A model generated the notes under the pieces. It ran no database searches, was not told where the DNA came from, and worked only from the letters and a program-made list of their open reading frames with translations. Shown in pieces: positions 14,813 through 21,331 of a stretch of 21,331 nucleotides of DNA (positions are counted from its first letter, which is position 1; each line of letters starts with the position of its first letter). The DNA is taken from contig NZ_JAAVGY010000047.1 of assembly GCF_014799995.1 (NCBI RefSeq), positions 1-21,331 of the forward strand, in the 5' to 3' direction. Both the position numbers and the translations under genes were made by a program. The DNA comes from Helicobacter sp. (GTDB lineage: Bacteria; Campylobacterota; Campylobacteria; Campylobacterales; Helicobacteraceae).

Positions 14813-16270
14813 ATGATTGGCTGGATGCAAAAACACAAAAAATATTTAATCGTAACCATTTGGATTAGCACGATTGCCTTTGTAGGTGCGGGATTTGTGG
14901 GTTGGGGAAGTTATAGCTTCTCAAGCACAAGCAACGCCGTTGCAATCGTGGGAGATAGGCAAATTAGTTTTGACAAACTGCAACGCGAATATGCCAAACT
15001 TTATAATCTCTATAACCAACTATTCAATGGCACATTAGACAATGAACAAGCCAAAAAAATAGGCATTGAAGACCAAGCATTAAATAATCTTATCTCCCGC
15101 GCTTTAAGGCTTAATTATGCCTATGATTTAGGCTTACGCGTTAGCAAAGAAGAAGTAATAAATACCCTTACTTCAATGGATACTTTTCAAAATAATGGCA
15201 AATTTGACAATGAAATCTATAAACGTCTTCTTGCAGATAATCAACTCCGCCCTAAAGACTTTGAAGAAGAATTGAGTGAGAATCTCTTGCTTGAAAAACT
15301 CCATACTATTTTAGAGATTCCACTCACTCCACTAGAAACCCAAATGATGAGTGCGGTGTATTTTACAGAAGACCACATCAAGTTTGAAATCCTTAAGCAA
15401 TCCGATATTGTCTTCACTCCTACGCAAGAAGCCATTAAAAAATATTGGGAAGAGAATCAAGACATTTACCAAACTGAACGTGGCTATGAGATTGCAAGCA
15501 TATTGATTTCTCCAGAGAGCATTCAAGCAACTGAAGAAAATCTCAAAAAATATTATGAGGATTTCAAAAATCAATTCTTGGATACTAATGGACAGCTTTT
15601 ACCTTTTAAAGAAGTAAGAAAACAGGTATTAGAAAAATACAAAGACACGCAAGCAGAAAAAGAATCCTTGAAAGAATATATTACCCTGCGTAAAGGAGAA
15701 AATCCAAATGCAAAAACAACCGTGATTTATGAGGGTGATGAAAGCTACGGAGTAGAGTTTTTGAATCTACTTAGCCAAACAAAAGAACAAAACACAATCA
15801 AACCCGTTAAAACCAAAGAGGGTTATATCACTGCAAAGGTGATAAAAATTATTCCAAGTCAGCCAAAATCCTATGAAGCTGCCAAACTAGACGCAACAGA
15901 GGATTTTATAAGCTTTGAAAAAGCAAAATTATTAGAAGAGCGAGCCAAAGCACAATTAGCAAATTTCAAAGGAATAGATGGTGGTTATCTAAGTCGCGAA
16001 AGTCGCGCTAATTTAAAGGGCTTAACTGAACAAGAAAGTCAAGATTTTATTGCTCAACTTTTTACCAAAACACAAGCAAAAGGCTATATTTTCTTACAAG
16101 ATAAGATAATTTTATATGAAATCCTTGACCAAAGACTGAAAAATTCTGATATAATGGCGAAAAATTTAGACTTTTTAACACAGAGTGGTATGCAGGTCAA
16201 ATCGCGGCTCACAGAAGTCGCTTTTATGGAGCATTTATTAAAAATTTATAAAATCGTTAAAAAAATCTAA
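14813..16270 (+). CDS. PpiD/SurA-like periplasmic folding chaperone, no evident PPIase domain
   Basis: The product is a 485-residue inner-membrane anchored periplasmic protein. It has a short cytoplasmic tail with basic residues (MIGWMQKHKKY) and one membrane helix (LIVTIWISTIAFVGAGFVGW). A SurA_N/PpiD-type chaperone region follows from about residue 40 to 180 (VAIVGDRQISFDKLQREYAK, IGIEDQALNNLISRALRLNY, RVSKEEVINTL, GKFDNEIYKRLLADN). The C-terminal half contains charged helices (IKKYWEENQDIYQTERGYEI) and a late YIFLQDKIILYEIL strand. The standard parvulin motif is not apparent, so it may be a chaperone without isomerase activity. It helps fold outer-membrane or secreted proteins leaving the Sec machinery, by analogy with PpiD. 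It is followed 37 bases later by the preferred ftsA start, as in Campylobacter and Helicobacter. Confidence 0.88.
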   Translation: MIGWMQKHKKYLIVTIWISTIAFVGAGFVGWGSYSFSSTSNAVAIVGDRQISFDKLQREYAKLYNLYNQLFNGTLDNEQAKKIGIEDQALNNLISRALRLNYAYDLGLRVSKEEVINTLTSMDTFQNNGKFDNEIYKRLLADNQLRPKDFEEELSENLLLEKLHTILEIPLTPLETQMMSAVYFTEDHIKFEILKQSDIVFTPTQEAIKKYWEENQDIYQTERGYEIASILISPESIQATEENLKKYYEDFKNQFLDTNGQLLPFKEVRKQVLEKYKDTQAEKESLKEYITLRKGENPNAKTTVIYEGDESYGVEFLNLLSQTKEQNTIKPVKTKEGYITAKVIKIIPSQPKSYEAAKLDATEDFISFEKAKLLEERAKAQLANFKGIDGGYLSRESRANLKGLTEQESQDFIAQLFTKTQAKGYIFLQDKIILYEILDQRLKNSDIMAKNLDFLTQSGMQVKSRLTEVAFMEHLLKIYKIVKKI

Positions 16271-16307
16271 ATACGCGGAAATGCGGTTTGTAACAAAGGA
16301 TAAGGAT

Positions 16308-17705
16308 TTGGAACAAATACTTTTAGGTATTGATATAGGTTCAACAAAAATCTGCGCAATTATTGCCACTTGCAAAGATGGAATCCCTCATATCATCGGC
16401 ACGGGATTTCATAAATCACAAGGATTGAAAAAGGGCTCTATCACTAATATAGAGCAAGCAAGTCGCGCAATCAAAGATGCTGTCAATGATGCAAGGCGCG
16501 TAGCAGGCACTAACATTAATAAAGCCGTCATTTCCATTTCTGGTGCTTATACCAAAAGTACCGATAGTTCTGGAATCGTAAATATCCCCAATAATGAAAT
16601 TGGAGTTAAAGAAATTAATCGCGTAATCCAAACGGCACTTTATAATGCGTCTATCCCTAATGAATATGAAGTGGTACATATTTTACCTTATAATTTCAAG
16701 CTAGACGATCAAGATTTCATTGACGATCCAATGGGAATGAGCGGTAGTCGCTTGGAAGTCTCTGTGCGTATCATCACCGCACAAAGATCAAGCTTAGGAA
16801 ATCTCAAAAAAGCCATTAAAACCGCTGGTATTGATATTGAAAACATTGTGCTCTCTTCTTATGCCTCTTCCATAGCTGTTTTAAGTGAGGATGAAAAGAA
16901 TCTAGGAGTTGCGTGCATTGATATGGGAGGGAGCACCTGTGAGTTAATGATTCACGTTGGAAACTCTTTGCGTTACAATAATTTCTTGGGTGTTGGCTCT
17001 AACCATATCACAAATGACTTAGCAATGGCACTGCACACCCCTCAATCAATTGCTGAACAAGTCAAAATCCAATATGGTAGCTTTCCAAAAACTTCGGAAG
17101 ACACAGAAAATCTCATTGAGATTCCAAGCATTGGTGGCAACGATAGTGGCAAACACCAAGTTTCCCTTGCTGCCGTGCATAATGTCGTCTATGCACGCGT
17201 AGAAGAAACCTTGATGATACTTGCCAAATCCTTAGAAAACAGCAATCTAAAAGACCAATTAGGGAGTGGGGTTGTGCTCACAGGCGGTATGGTGCAACTA
17301 GATGGAATCCGTGATTTAGCAGCGGCACTCTTTAATGCTCCCGTGCGCCTTGCCAAACCGATAGAAATTGGCGGATTATTCACTGATTTAAAAGGACCGG
17401 AGTGTTCTACTGCAATTGGGCTTATTCTTTATGCTTCAGGCAAATTTACTAATTATGAGATTGATTCAGAAAAACGTATTCGCTATCGTAATGAAAAACT
17501 GGAAGAAGATACTGCGCAATTTCCAAAAAGCATTATCAATCCATTACAAGACAAACCATCATCTGCCAATCCTGTGAATAGCGTGCCAAAAAGTGCCGCA
17601 GATATTAAGCAAGATTTAAGTGACATTACAGAAATCAAACGAATCCCAACCAAAAATAGTAATTTCTTTGGGCAGCTGTGGCAAAAACTTACACAAATGT
17701 TTTGA
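16308..17705 (+). CDS. ftsA: Cell division protein FtsA
   Basis: FtsA is an actin-like ATPase that tethers FtsZ filaments to the membrane and recruits later division proteins. Actin-fold motifs are present: LLGIDIGSTKICAIIAT (phosphate 1), VACIDMGGSTCELMI (phosphate 2) and GSGVVLTGGMVQLDGI (adenosine). The SHS2/1C region includes AVISISGAYTKS and VHILPYNFKLD. The C-terminal NFFGQLWQKLTQMF is the amphipathic membrane-binding helix, reached by a variable linker rich in Lys, Pro and Ser. An in-frame ATG at 16281 exists, but its GGAA is too close for a ribosome binding site. The TTG at 16308 has AAAGGA seven bases upstream and gives the usual short N-terminus (MEQILLGIDIG), so I prefer it. Confidence 0.95.
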   Translation: MEQILLGIDIGSTKICAIIATCKDGIPHIIGTGFHKSQGLKKGSITNIEQASRAIKDAVNDARRVAGTNINKAVISISGAYTKSTDSSGIVNIPNNEIGVKEINRVIQTALYNASIPNEYEVVHILPYNFKLDDQDFIDDPMGMSGSRLEVSVRIITAQRSSLGNLKKAIKTAGIDIENIVLSSYASSIAVLSEDEKNLGVACIDMGGSTCELMIHVGNSLRYNNFLGVGSNHITNDLAMALHTPQSIAEQVKIQYGSFPKTSEDTENLIEIPSIGGNDSGKHQVSLAAVHNVVYARVEETLMILAKSLENSNLKDQLGSGVVLTGGMVQLDGIRDLAAALFNAPVRLAKPIEIGGLFTDLKGPECSTAIGLILYASGKFTNYEIDSEKRIRYRNEKLEEDTAQFPKSIINPLQDKPSSANPVNSVPKSAADIKQDLSDITEIKRIPTKNSNFFGQLWQKLTQMF

Positions 17706-17728
17706 TTTAATTTAGGAGGAGTAAAGCA

Positions 17729-18904
17729 ATGATAGAAATTCAAGAAGTCAGTCCAAGATTTGGTGCAAATATCAAAGTGATTGGTGTTGGTGGTGGTGGT
17801 AGCAATATGATTGGACACCTCATCAATACAGGCACTTATGAAGGCATTGAATTAGCGGTTGCGAACACAGACGCGCAAGCAATCAGCAGTTCAAGTGCGC
17901 CTATTAGAATACAACTTGGAGCAAAACTCACCAAAGGTTTAGGTGCAGGTATGAAGCCACAAGTAGGCAAGGATGCGGCATTAGAAAGCTATGAAGAATT
18001 AAAGCAATTTTTAGAAAATACCGACATTGTTTTCATCTCTGCGGGACTTGGTGGCGGAACAGGAACAGGCGCAGCACCCGTCATTGCCAAAGCTGCCAAA
18101 GAGGTTGGAGCATTGACCGTTTCTATCGTAACTAAACCCTTTCGCTGGGAGGGCAGACAACGCGCGAAACTCGCCGAAGAAGGCTATCGTGAATTAAAGG
18201 CGGAAAGCGATTCTATCGTTGTGATTCCAAATGAAAAACTCCTCTCAATCGTGGATAAGAACCTTGGGCTAAAAGATAGCTTCAGAATCGTTGATGATGT
18301 GCTTGTGCGTGCAGTGAATGGAATGAGTGGCGTGATTCTCTCTCATAGTGCGGGAGATATTAATGTAGATTTTGCTGATGTCAAAACCGTTATGCACCAC
18401 AAAGGAATGGCATTAATGGGCATTGGTGAATCTAGCGGTGCAGATGCCGCGAAAGAAGCAATTAAAATGGCGATTGAATCTCCTCTGTTTGATAATATGT
18501 CTATCAATGGTGCAAAGGGAGTTTTGGTGCATTTTTACTTCAATCCAGATTATCCTTTGGCTGAAATCTCTAATGCAATGGAAATTGTAGAAAGCAATAC
18601 AGACCCCGAAGCAGAAGTTATCTTTGGGACAACAACTGATGCAAGCCTAGAACGTGATAAAGTCCGAATCACGATTGTTGCCACAGGGTTTGAGCGCGAA
18701 GTAGCACAACAATCCTCCAATACACAAGAGCCTAGCAATAGTGAGGAGGGTTCTGCATTAAAACTTGTGAATCCTAAAGATATGAGCCAAAAAATCAACC
18801 AACCAGACACAATTATGCTCGCAAGGAAAAAAGTCAGTGGCGGAGAATGTGTCAATGATGATATTTTAGAAATCCCTGCATTTATACGCAGACAAATGGA
18901 TTAA
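17729..18904 (+). CDS. ftsZ: Cell division GTPase FtsZ
   Basis: FtsZ is the tubulin-like GTPase that forms the division ring. The 391-residue protein has GVGGGGSNMI (about 19-28), the tubulin signature GLGGGTGTGAAPV (about 106-118), KPFRWEGRQR, and the T7 loop NVDFADVKTVM with catalytic Asp214 and Asp217. A variable linker (about 325-375, Ser/Asn/Gln/Pro-rich) leads to the conserved C-terminal peptide DDILEIPAFIRRQMD that binds FtsA. TTTAGGAGGAG upstream of the ATG is the strongest ribosome binding site in the window, fitting a highly expressed protein. It follows ftsA by 23 bases. Confidence 0.98.
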   Translation: MIEIQEVSPRFGANIKVIGVGGGGSNMIGHLINTGTYEGIELAVANTDAQAISSSSAPIRIQLGAKLTKGLGAGMKPQVGKDAALESYEELKQFLENTDIVFISAGLGGGTGTGAAPVIAKAAKEVGALTVSIVTKPFRWEGRQRAKLAEEGYRELKAESDSIVVIPNEKLLSIVDKNLGLKDSFRIVDDVLVRAVNGMSGVILSHSAGDINVDFADVKTVMHHKGMALMGIGESSGADAAKEAIKMAIESPLFDNMSINGAKGVLVHFYFNPDYPLAEISNAMEIVESNTDPEAEVIFGTTTDASLERDKVRITIVATGFEREVAQQSSNTQEPSNSEEGSALKLVNPKDMSQKINQPDTIMLARKKVSGGECVNDDILEIPAFIRRQMD

Positions 18905-18921
18905 TCCCTCTCCTAATTTCT

Positions 18922-18947
18922 ACTAGCGACTCTGTGGAATCGCTAGT
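18922..18947. repeat. Perfect 8-base inverted repeat downstream of ftsZ
   Basis: ACTAGCGA and TCGCTAGT form a perfect stem around a 10-base loop, 17 bases after the ftsZ stop. No T tract follows on either strand, so it is not a standard terminator, though it may stabilise the ftsZ 3' end. The bases after it (TCATTGC) recur inverted at 18985-18991. The gap 18905-19036 contains no gene. Confidence 0.5.
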
Positions 18948-18999
18948 CATTGCTGAAACAATGCGCTTCAATTCACCAAAATGCGCAATGAAAGAGCAT

Positions 19000-19005
19000 T
19001 ACAAT
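19000..19005 (+). promoter_or_regulatory. Possible -10 element for the TSUP transporter gene
   Basis: TACAAT (within ATTACAATTC) lies 31 bases before the ATG at 19037. AAGGA at 19026-19030 is a good ribosome binding site. No clear -35 is seen. Confidence 0.28.
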
Positions 19006-19036
19006 TCTAATTTTCATCAGGTAATAAGGAATCACA

Positions 19037-19807
19037 ATGCAAGAACTTTTATCCAACCTTGACCTTTTGATGCTTTTATCATTATTTATAGCGGCATTGG
19101 TGGCGGGATTCGTGGATTCCATTGCAGGAGGCGGAGGAATGATTACGATTCCAGCACTCCTACTTAGTGGAATCCCGCCGCTTGAAGCCCTAGCAACAAA
19201 CAAATTTCAAGCGACTTTTGGTAGTTTTTCTGCCGCCTATCACTTCTATAAACGAGGCTATTTTGACTTTAAGGCTTCTCTTCCTTTCGTCGTGCTTGTT
19301 TTTATCTTTTCAGCACTTGGCACAATTAGCGTGCAATTCGTTCAGACAGAATCTCTCTCCAAGATTCTACCTTTTTTGATTCTCCTCTTTGGATTTTACT
19401 TTTTATTTTCACCCAAAATCAGCGAGGAGCAAAGGGCAACCACTCTCCACAAGGGATTCTTGATTTTAGCTCTTGCTTGCATCGGACTTTATGATGGGTT
19501 TTTTGGACCGGGCACAGGTTCGTTTTTTATACTCTCCTTAATTGTCTTGGGAGGATTCGGACTGACGCAAAGTCTAGCCCAAGCGAAACTTTATAACTTT
19601 GCCACCAACATCGCCTCTCTTCTCTTTTTTGCCTTAGGAGGAAAAATTCTCCTCATCGTTGGAATCGTTATGGCACTAGGGCAATTCATCGGTGCAAATC
19701 TAGGTGCGCGTGCAGCAATCGCCTATGGAATCCGTATCGTTAAACCCCTCATCGTAATGGTTTCTTTCGCAATGGCAGCAAAATTATTGTATGAACAATT
19801 CCAATGA
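19037..19807 (+). CDS. TSUP (TauE/SafE, former DUF81) family membrane transporter
   Basis: This is a 256-residue integral membrane protein with about seven or eight helices. It has the two-repeat pattern of the TSUP family: FVDSIAGGGGMITIPALLLS (about 25-44) and GFFGPGTGSFFILSL (about 154-168), each followed by an ALATNKFQATFGS or QAKLYNFATNIASL helix. Members export sulfite, sulfoacetate or other small organosulfur anions, or take up related compounds; the substrate here cannot be read from sequence. The YfcA-like subfamily is the closest match I recognise. The start has AAGGA upstream. The stop overlaps the next gene as ATGA, so the two are coupled. Confidence 0.93.
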   Translation: MQELLSNLDLLMLLSLFIAALVAGFVDSIAGGGGMITIPALLLSGIPPLEALATNKFQATFGSFSAAYHFYKRGYFDFKASLPFVVLVFIFSALGTISVQFVQTESLSKILPFLILLFGFYFLFSPKISEEQRATTLHKGFLILALACIGLYDGFFGPGTGSFFILSLIVLGGFGLTQSLAQAKLYNFATNIASLLFFALGGKILLIVGIVMALGQFIGANLGARAAIAYGIRIVKPLIVMVSFAMAAKLLYEQFQ

Positions 19808-20358
19808 AAGACTCTAAAAACTTATGCAAAAACAATAATCAAAACAAGCTAGATTCTCCCTTGCATCATATTTTTAAGCCCATCATCTATGCAGAATCTA
19901 AAATCTTAATTTTGGGTTCTTTTCCCTCTATTGCTTCAAGACAACAAGGCTTTTATTATGCGCACCCGCGCAATCGTTTTTGGCAAGTGCTTGGAAAATT
20001 GTTTAACGAGGAATTAAAAGACAAAAGTCGTGAGGCAAAAATTACTTTTTTGCGCACGCATAGAATCGCACTTTATGATATTTGCGTAGAATGTCAAATT
20101 ACAAATTCAAGTGATAGTAGCCTAAAGCCCATTACAATAGCACCTTTGAAGGACTTGATACAAAATACGCAAATCCAACATCTCTTTACCAATGGAGCAA
20201 AAGCAACGCAAATCTATCAAAAAGCCTTTAAAGATTCTAAAGCAATATCCTTTTTACCTCACACTGCCTTACCCTCCACAAGCCCGGCAAATGCGAAATG
20301 GAATCTTGAAAGACTTTGCCAAGAATGGAGCAAAATTCTCATACCCCTACGAAACTAA
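19804..20358 (+). CDS. Probable DNA-deoxyinosine glycosylase (UDG superfamily, family 6-like)
   Basis: This 184-residue soluble protein has uracil-DNA-glycosylase-fold motifs of the hypoxanthine-DNA glycosylase type. The first is KILILGSFPSIASRQQGFYY (about 33-52), including GSFPS in place of the usual GxDPY. NRFW follows (57-60), then LYDICVECQI, the TNGAKA stretch (129-134) and LPSTSPANA (about 156-164) as the second active-site loop. Such enzymes remove deaminated adenine (hypoxanthine) from DNA in base excision repair. The N-terminal 20 residues are an Asn/Lys-rich tail. It overlaps the TSUP gene by 4 bases, though the functions are not obviously related. The exact base removed is inferred from family resemblance. 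Confidence 0.86.
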   Translation: MKDSKNLCKNNNQNKLDSPLHHIFKPIIYAESKILILGSFPSIASRQQGFYYAHPRNRFWQVLGKLFNEELKDKSREAKITFLRTHRIALYDICVECQITNSSDSSLKPITIAPLKDLIQNTQIQHLFTNGAKATQIYQKAFKDSKAISFLPHTALPSTSPANAKWNLERLCQEWSKILIPLRN

Positions 20359-20391
20359 AAAGCCGCTTTAATACCGATTTAAAGAAAAAAG

Positions 20392-20399
20392 GATAAAAT
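20392..20399 (+). promoter_or_regulatory. Probable -10 element for the tRNA pair
   Basis: GATAAAAT ends 20 bases before the first tRNA base, ideal for a short 5' leader, and lies just after the glycosylase gene. The A-rich run before it fits the AT-rich upstream region typical of Campylobacterota promoters. Confidence 0.5.
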
Positions 20400-20419
20400 T
20401 CCATTTCCACTTTTGGTAT

Positions 20420-20497
20420 GCCAAGGTAGCTCAGCTGGTTTAGAGCGCTGGTCTCATAAGCCGGAGGTCGGGAGTTCAAGTCTCCCCTTTGGTACCA
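20420..20497 (+). tRNA. tRNA-Met (anticodon CAT)
   Basis: A full cloverleaf can be drawn. The acceptor stem is GCCAAGG/CTTTGGT with discriminator A and encoded CCA. The D arm is GCTC/GAGC with an enlarged loop. The anticodon stem is CTGGT/GCCGG with loop CTCATAA (anticodon CAT at 20455-20457), and the T arm is GGGAG-TTCAAGT-CTCCC. The acceptor begins with a G1-T72 wobble, whereas the initiator type usually has a C1-A72 mismatch and a three-G anticodon stem, so this is an elongator tRNA-Met. A tRNA-Ile with lysidine-modified CAT is less likely but not excluded. It lies 3 bases before the next tRNA. Confidence 0.93.
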
Positions 20498-20500
20498 AGT

Positions 20501-20577
20501 GCGTTCATAGCTCAGCTGGATAGAGCAACGGCCTTCTAAGCCGTAGGTCAGAGGTTCGAATCCTCTTGGGCGTACCA
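20501..20577 (+). tRNA. tRNA-Arg (anticodon TCT)
   Basis: The cloverleaf is complete. The acceptor stem is GCGTTCA/TGGGCGT with discriminator A and encoded CCA, and the D arm is GCTC/GAGC. The anticodon stem is ACGGC/GCCGT with loop CTTCTAA (anticodon TCT at 20535-20537), and the T arm is AGAGG-TTCGAAT-CCTCT. It reads AGA (and AGG), the most used Arg codons in AT-rich Helicobacter genomes. As in the neighbouring tRNA the first acceptor pair is G1-T72, with further T-G wobble pairs. The pair of tRNAs is probably one transcript. Confidence 0.95.
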
Positions 20578-20606
20578 CTAACTCAAATTTTATTTAAACA
20601 GCAAAC

Positions 20607-20612
20607 TATAAA
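20607..20612 (+). promoter_or_regulatory. Possible -10 element for the phase-variable radical SAM gene
   Basis: TATAAA within AACTATAAATT lies 32 bases before the ATG at 20645 and 29 bases after the tRNA-Arg. It may instead be transcribed from the tRNA promoter. AAAAGG seven bases before the ATG is the ribosome binding site. Confidence 0.3.
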
Positions 20613-20644
20613 TTTTAATTACACTTCACTTTAAAAGGCACAAT

Positions 20645-21331
20645 ATGTTAAGCAAAAATTTAGGGGGGGGGGCAAAAGAAACTAAAGTCTTTTATTAAAG
20701 ATAAAAAGCTTTGGATTCTCTCTCTTTTTAAAAATGCCAAACAACACCAAAAAATAAAAGCAAGATTAGAGATTTTGGAATCTCAAAATGCAAATCTTGC
20801 AGTTTATAATGCAAGCTTGAAAAAATCTATCCAAGATTCCAAGATACAAATTCAAAAATTAGAACAACAAAACAAAAATATTATCTCGCACAATAATGCA
20901 CAAAATAATGCCTTAAGAAAACTCACTCCACAGGCTTATTTAAAACTTGTAGAGATTCACCTTGCAGAGCATTGTAATTTGAATTGCTTTAGTTGTAACC
21001 ATTTTTCTCAATTAGCCCCACAAGGATTTCCTGATTTGAAAAAATTTGAAACAGACATAGCACAACTTAGTCTTTTAACTAAAGGACTTATTGAAAGATT
21101 TCACTTAATGGGTGGCGAACCCTTATTAAATTCTAACTGCAAGGATTTCTTTGCCATTACACGCAAATACTTTCCAAATAGTGCAATTTGGCTCGTTACT
21201 AATGGAATCTTGCTAAACAAACAGCCAAAGGAATTTTGGGAATCTTGCAGAGAAAACAACATAGAGATTCACCCTACTAAATATCCCATTAAGATTGATT
21301 GGGAGAGGATAGAGGCACAATGTGAGGATTA
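20645..21331 (+). CDS. Radical SAM protein, contingency gene switched OFF by its poly-G tract; runs off window end
   Basis: The ATG has AAAAGG upstream and opens MLSKNLGGG, reading into a G10 tract (20663-20672). At G10 the frame continues AKETKVFY and stops at TAA (18th codon). The long downstream frame, open from 20673 to the window end, is preceded by an in-frame TAG at 20661, so it has no start of its own near the tract. With G9 or G12 the ATG joins it directly. The joined protein has a basic N-terminus, a coiled coil (about 35-85), then HLAEHCNLNCFSCNHFS with the CxxxCxxC cluster motif (about Cys110, 114, 117) and HLMGGEPLLN (about 153-162), the radical SAM GGE motif, followed by WLVTNGILL. 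The substrate is unknown. The 3' end lies outside the window. Confidence 0.85.
20663..20672 (+). repeat. G10 homopolymer tract (phase-variation switch)
   Basis: Ten consecutive G bases in a strongly AT-rich genome, six codons inside a reading frame, are the classic slipped-strand contingency locus of Helicobacter and Campylobacter. Length 10 puts the ATG out of frame with the downstream coding region; 9 or 12 would restore it. Confidence 0.95.

Noticed and set aside
20339..20578. A 79-codon minus-strand reading frame with GFEPLTYGLEG and RGDLNSRPPAYE-like peptides
   Set aside because: It is the antisense of the two tRNA genes; this peptide pattern is a well-known false protein produced by tRNA sequences.

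Overview
The window is a gene-dense, AT-rich chromosomal segment from a member of the Campylobacterota, most likely a Helicobacter. The reasons are gene order and family identity: PBP2 - membrane protein - engB - lptA - lptC - kdsC - rlpA - mltD, coaBC - hypothetical - uppS, an HP0268-type 80-residue protein beside miaB and nusA, and PpiD-like - ftsA - ftsZ are all neighbourhoods I recall from Helicobacter pylori and/or Campylobacter jejuni. A hisB gene and a short N-acetylglutamate-synthase-like gene, neither expected in H. pylori, point to a non-gastric (enterohepatic) Helicobacter. This placement comes from memory of those genomes, not from a search.

Layout. Bases 1-304 hold no gene but contain several copies of a short palindromic repeat. 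From 10498 down to 305 the minus strand carries one nearly gapless envelope run: mltD, rlpA, hisB, kdsC, lptC, lptA, engB, GNAT, mreD-like, PBP2 (mrdA), coaBC, an unknown protein, uppS. Most junctions are 4-base ATGA stop/start overlaps. A second minus-strand group (13372-10601) holds the HP0268-like protein, miaB, a DUF374 acyltransferase and a small TPR membrane protein. A divergent promoter region (13373-13594) then switches to the plus strand: nusA; a PpiD-like chaperone with ftsA and ftsZ; a TSUP transporter overlapping a DNA-deoxyinosine-glycosylase-like gene; tRNA-Met(CAT) and tRNA-Arg(TCT); and the first part of a radical SAM gene that runs off the window end.

How it works together. 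The envelope run covers lipid carrier synthesis (UppS), peptidoglycan synthesis for elongation (PBP2 and a possible MreD), glycan trimming (MltD, RlpA), and KDO/LPS supply and transport (KdsC, LptC, LptA). Two amino-acid biosynthesis genes (hisB and the NAGS-like gene) and a ribosome-assembly GTPase (EngB) are embedded in it. FtsA and FtsZ provide division on the other strand.

The most notable feature is at 20645-21331. A gene with a good ribosome binding site has a G10 tract six codons after its ATG. At G10 the frame ends after 17 codons, while G9 or G12 would join the ATG to a long radical SAM reading frame with a CxxxCxxC cluster motif and a coiled-coil N-terminus. This looks like a phase-variable radical SAM enzyme, OFF in this assembly.
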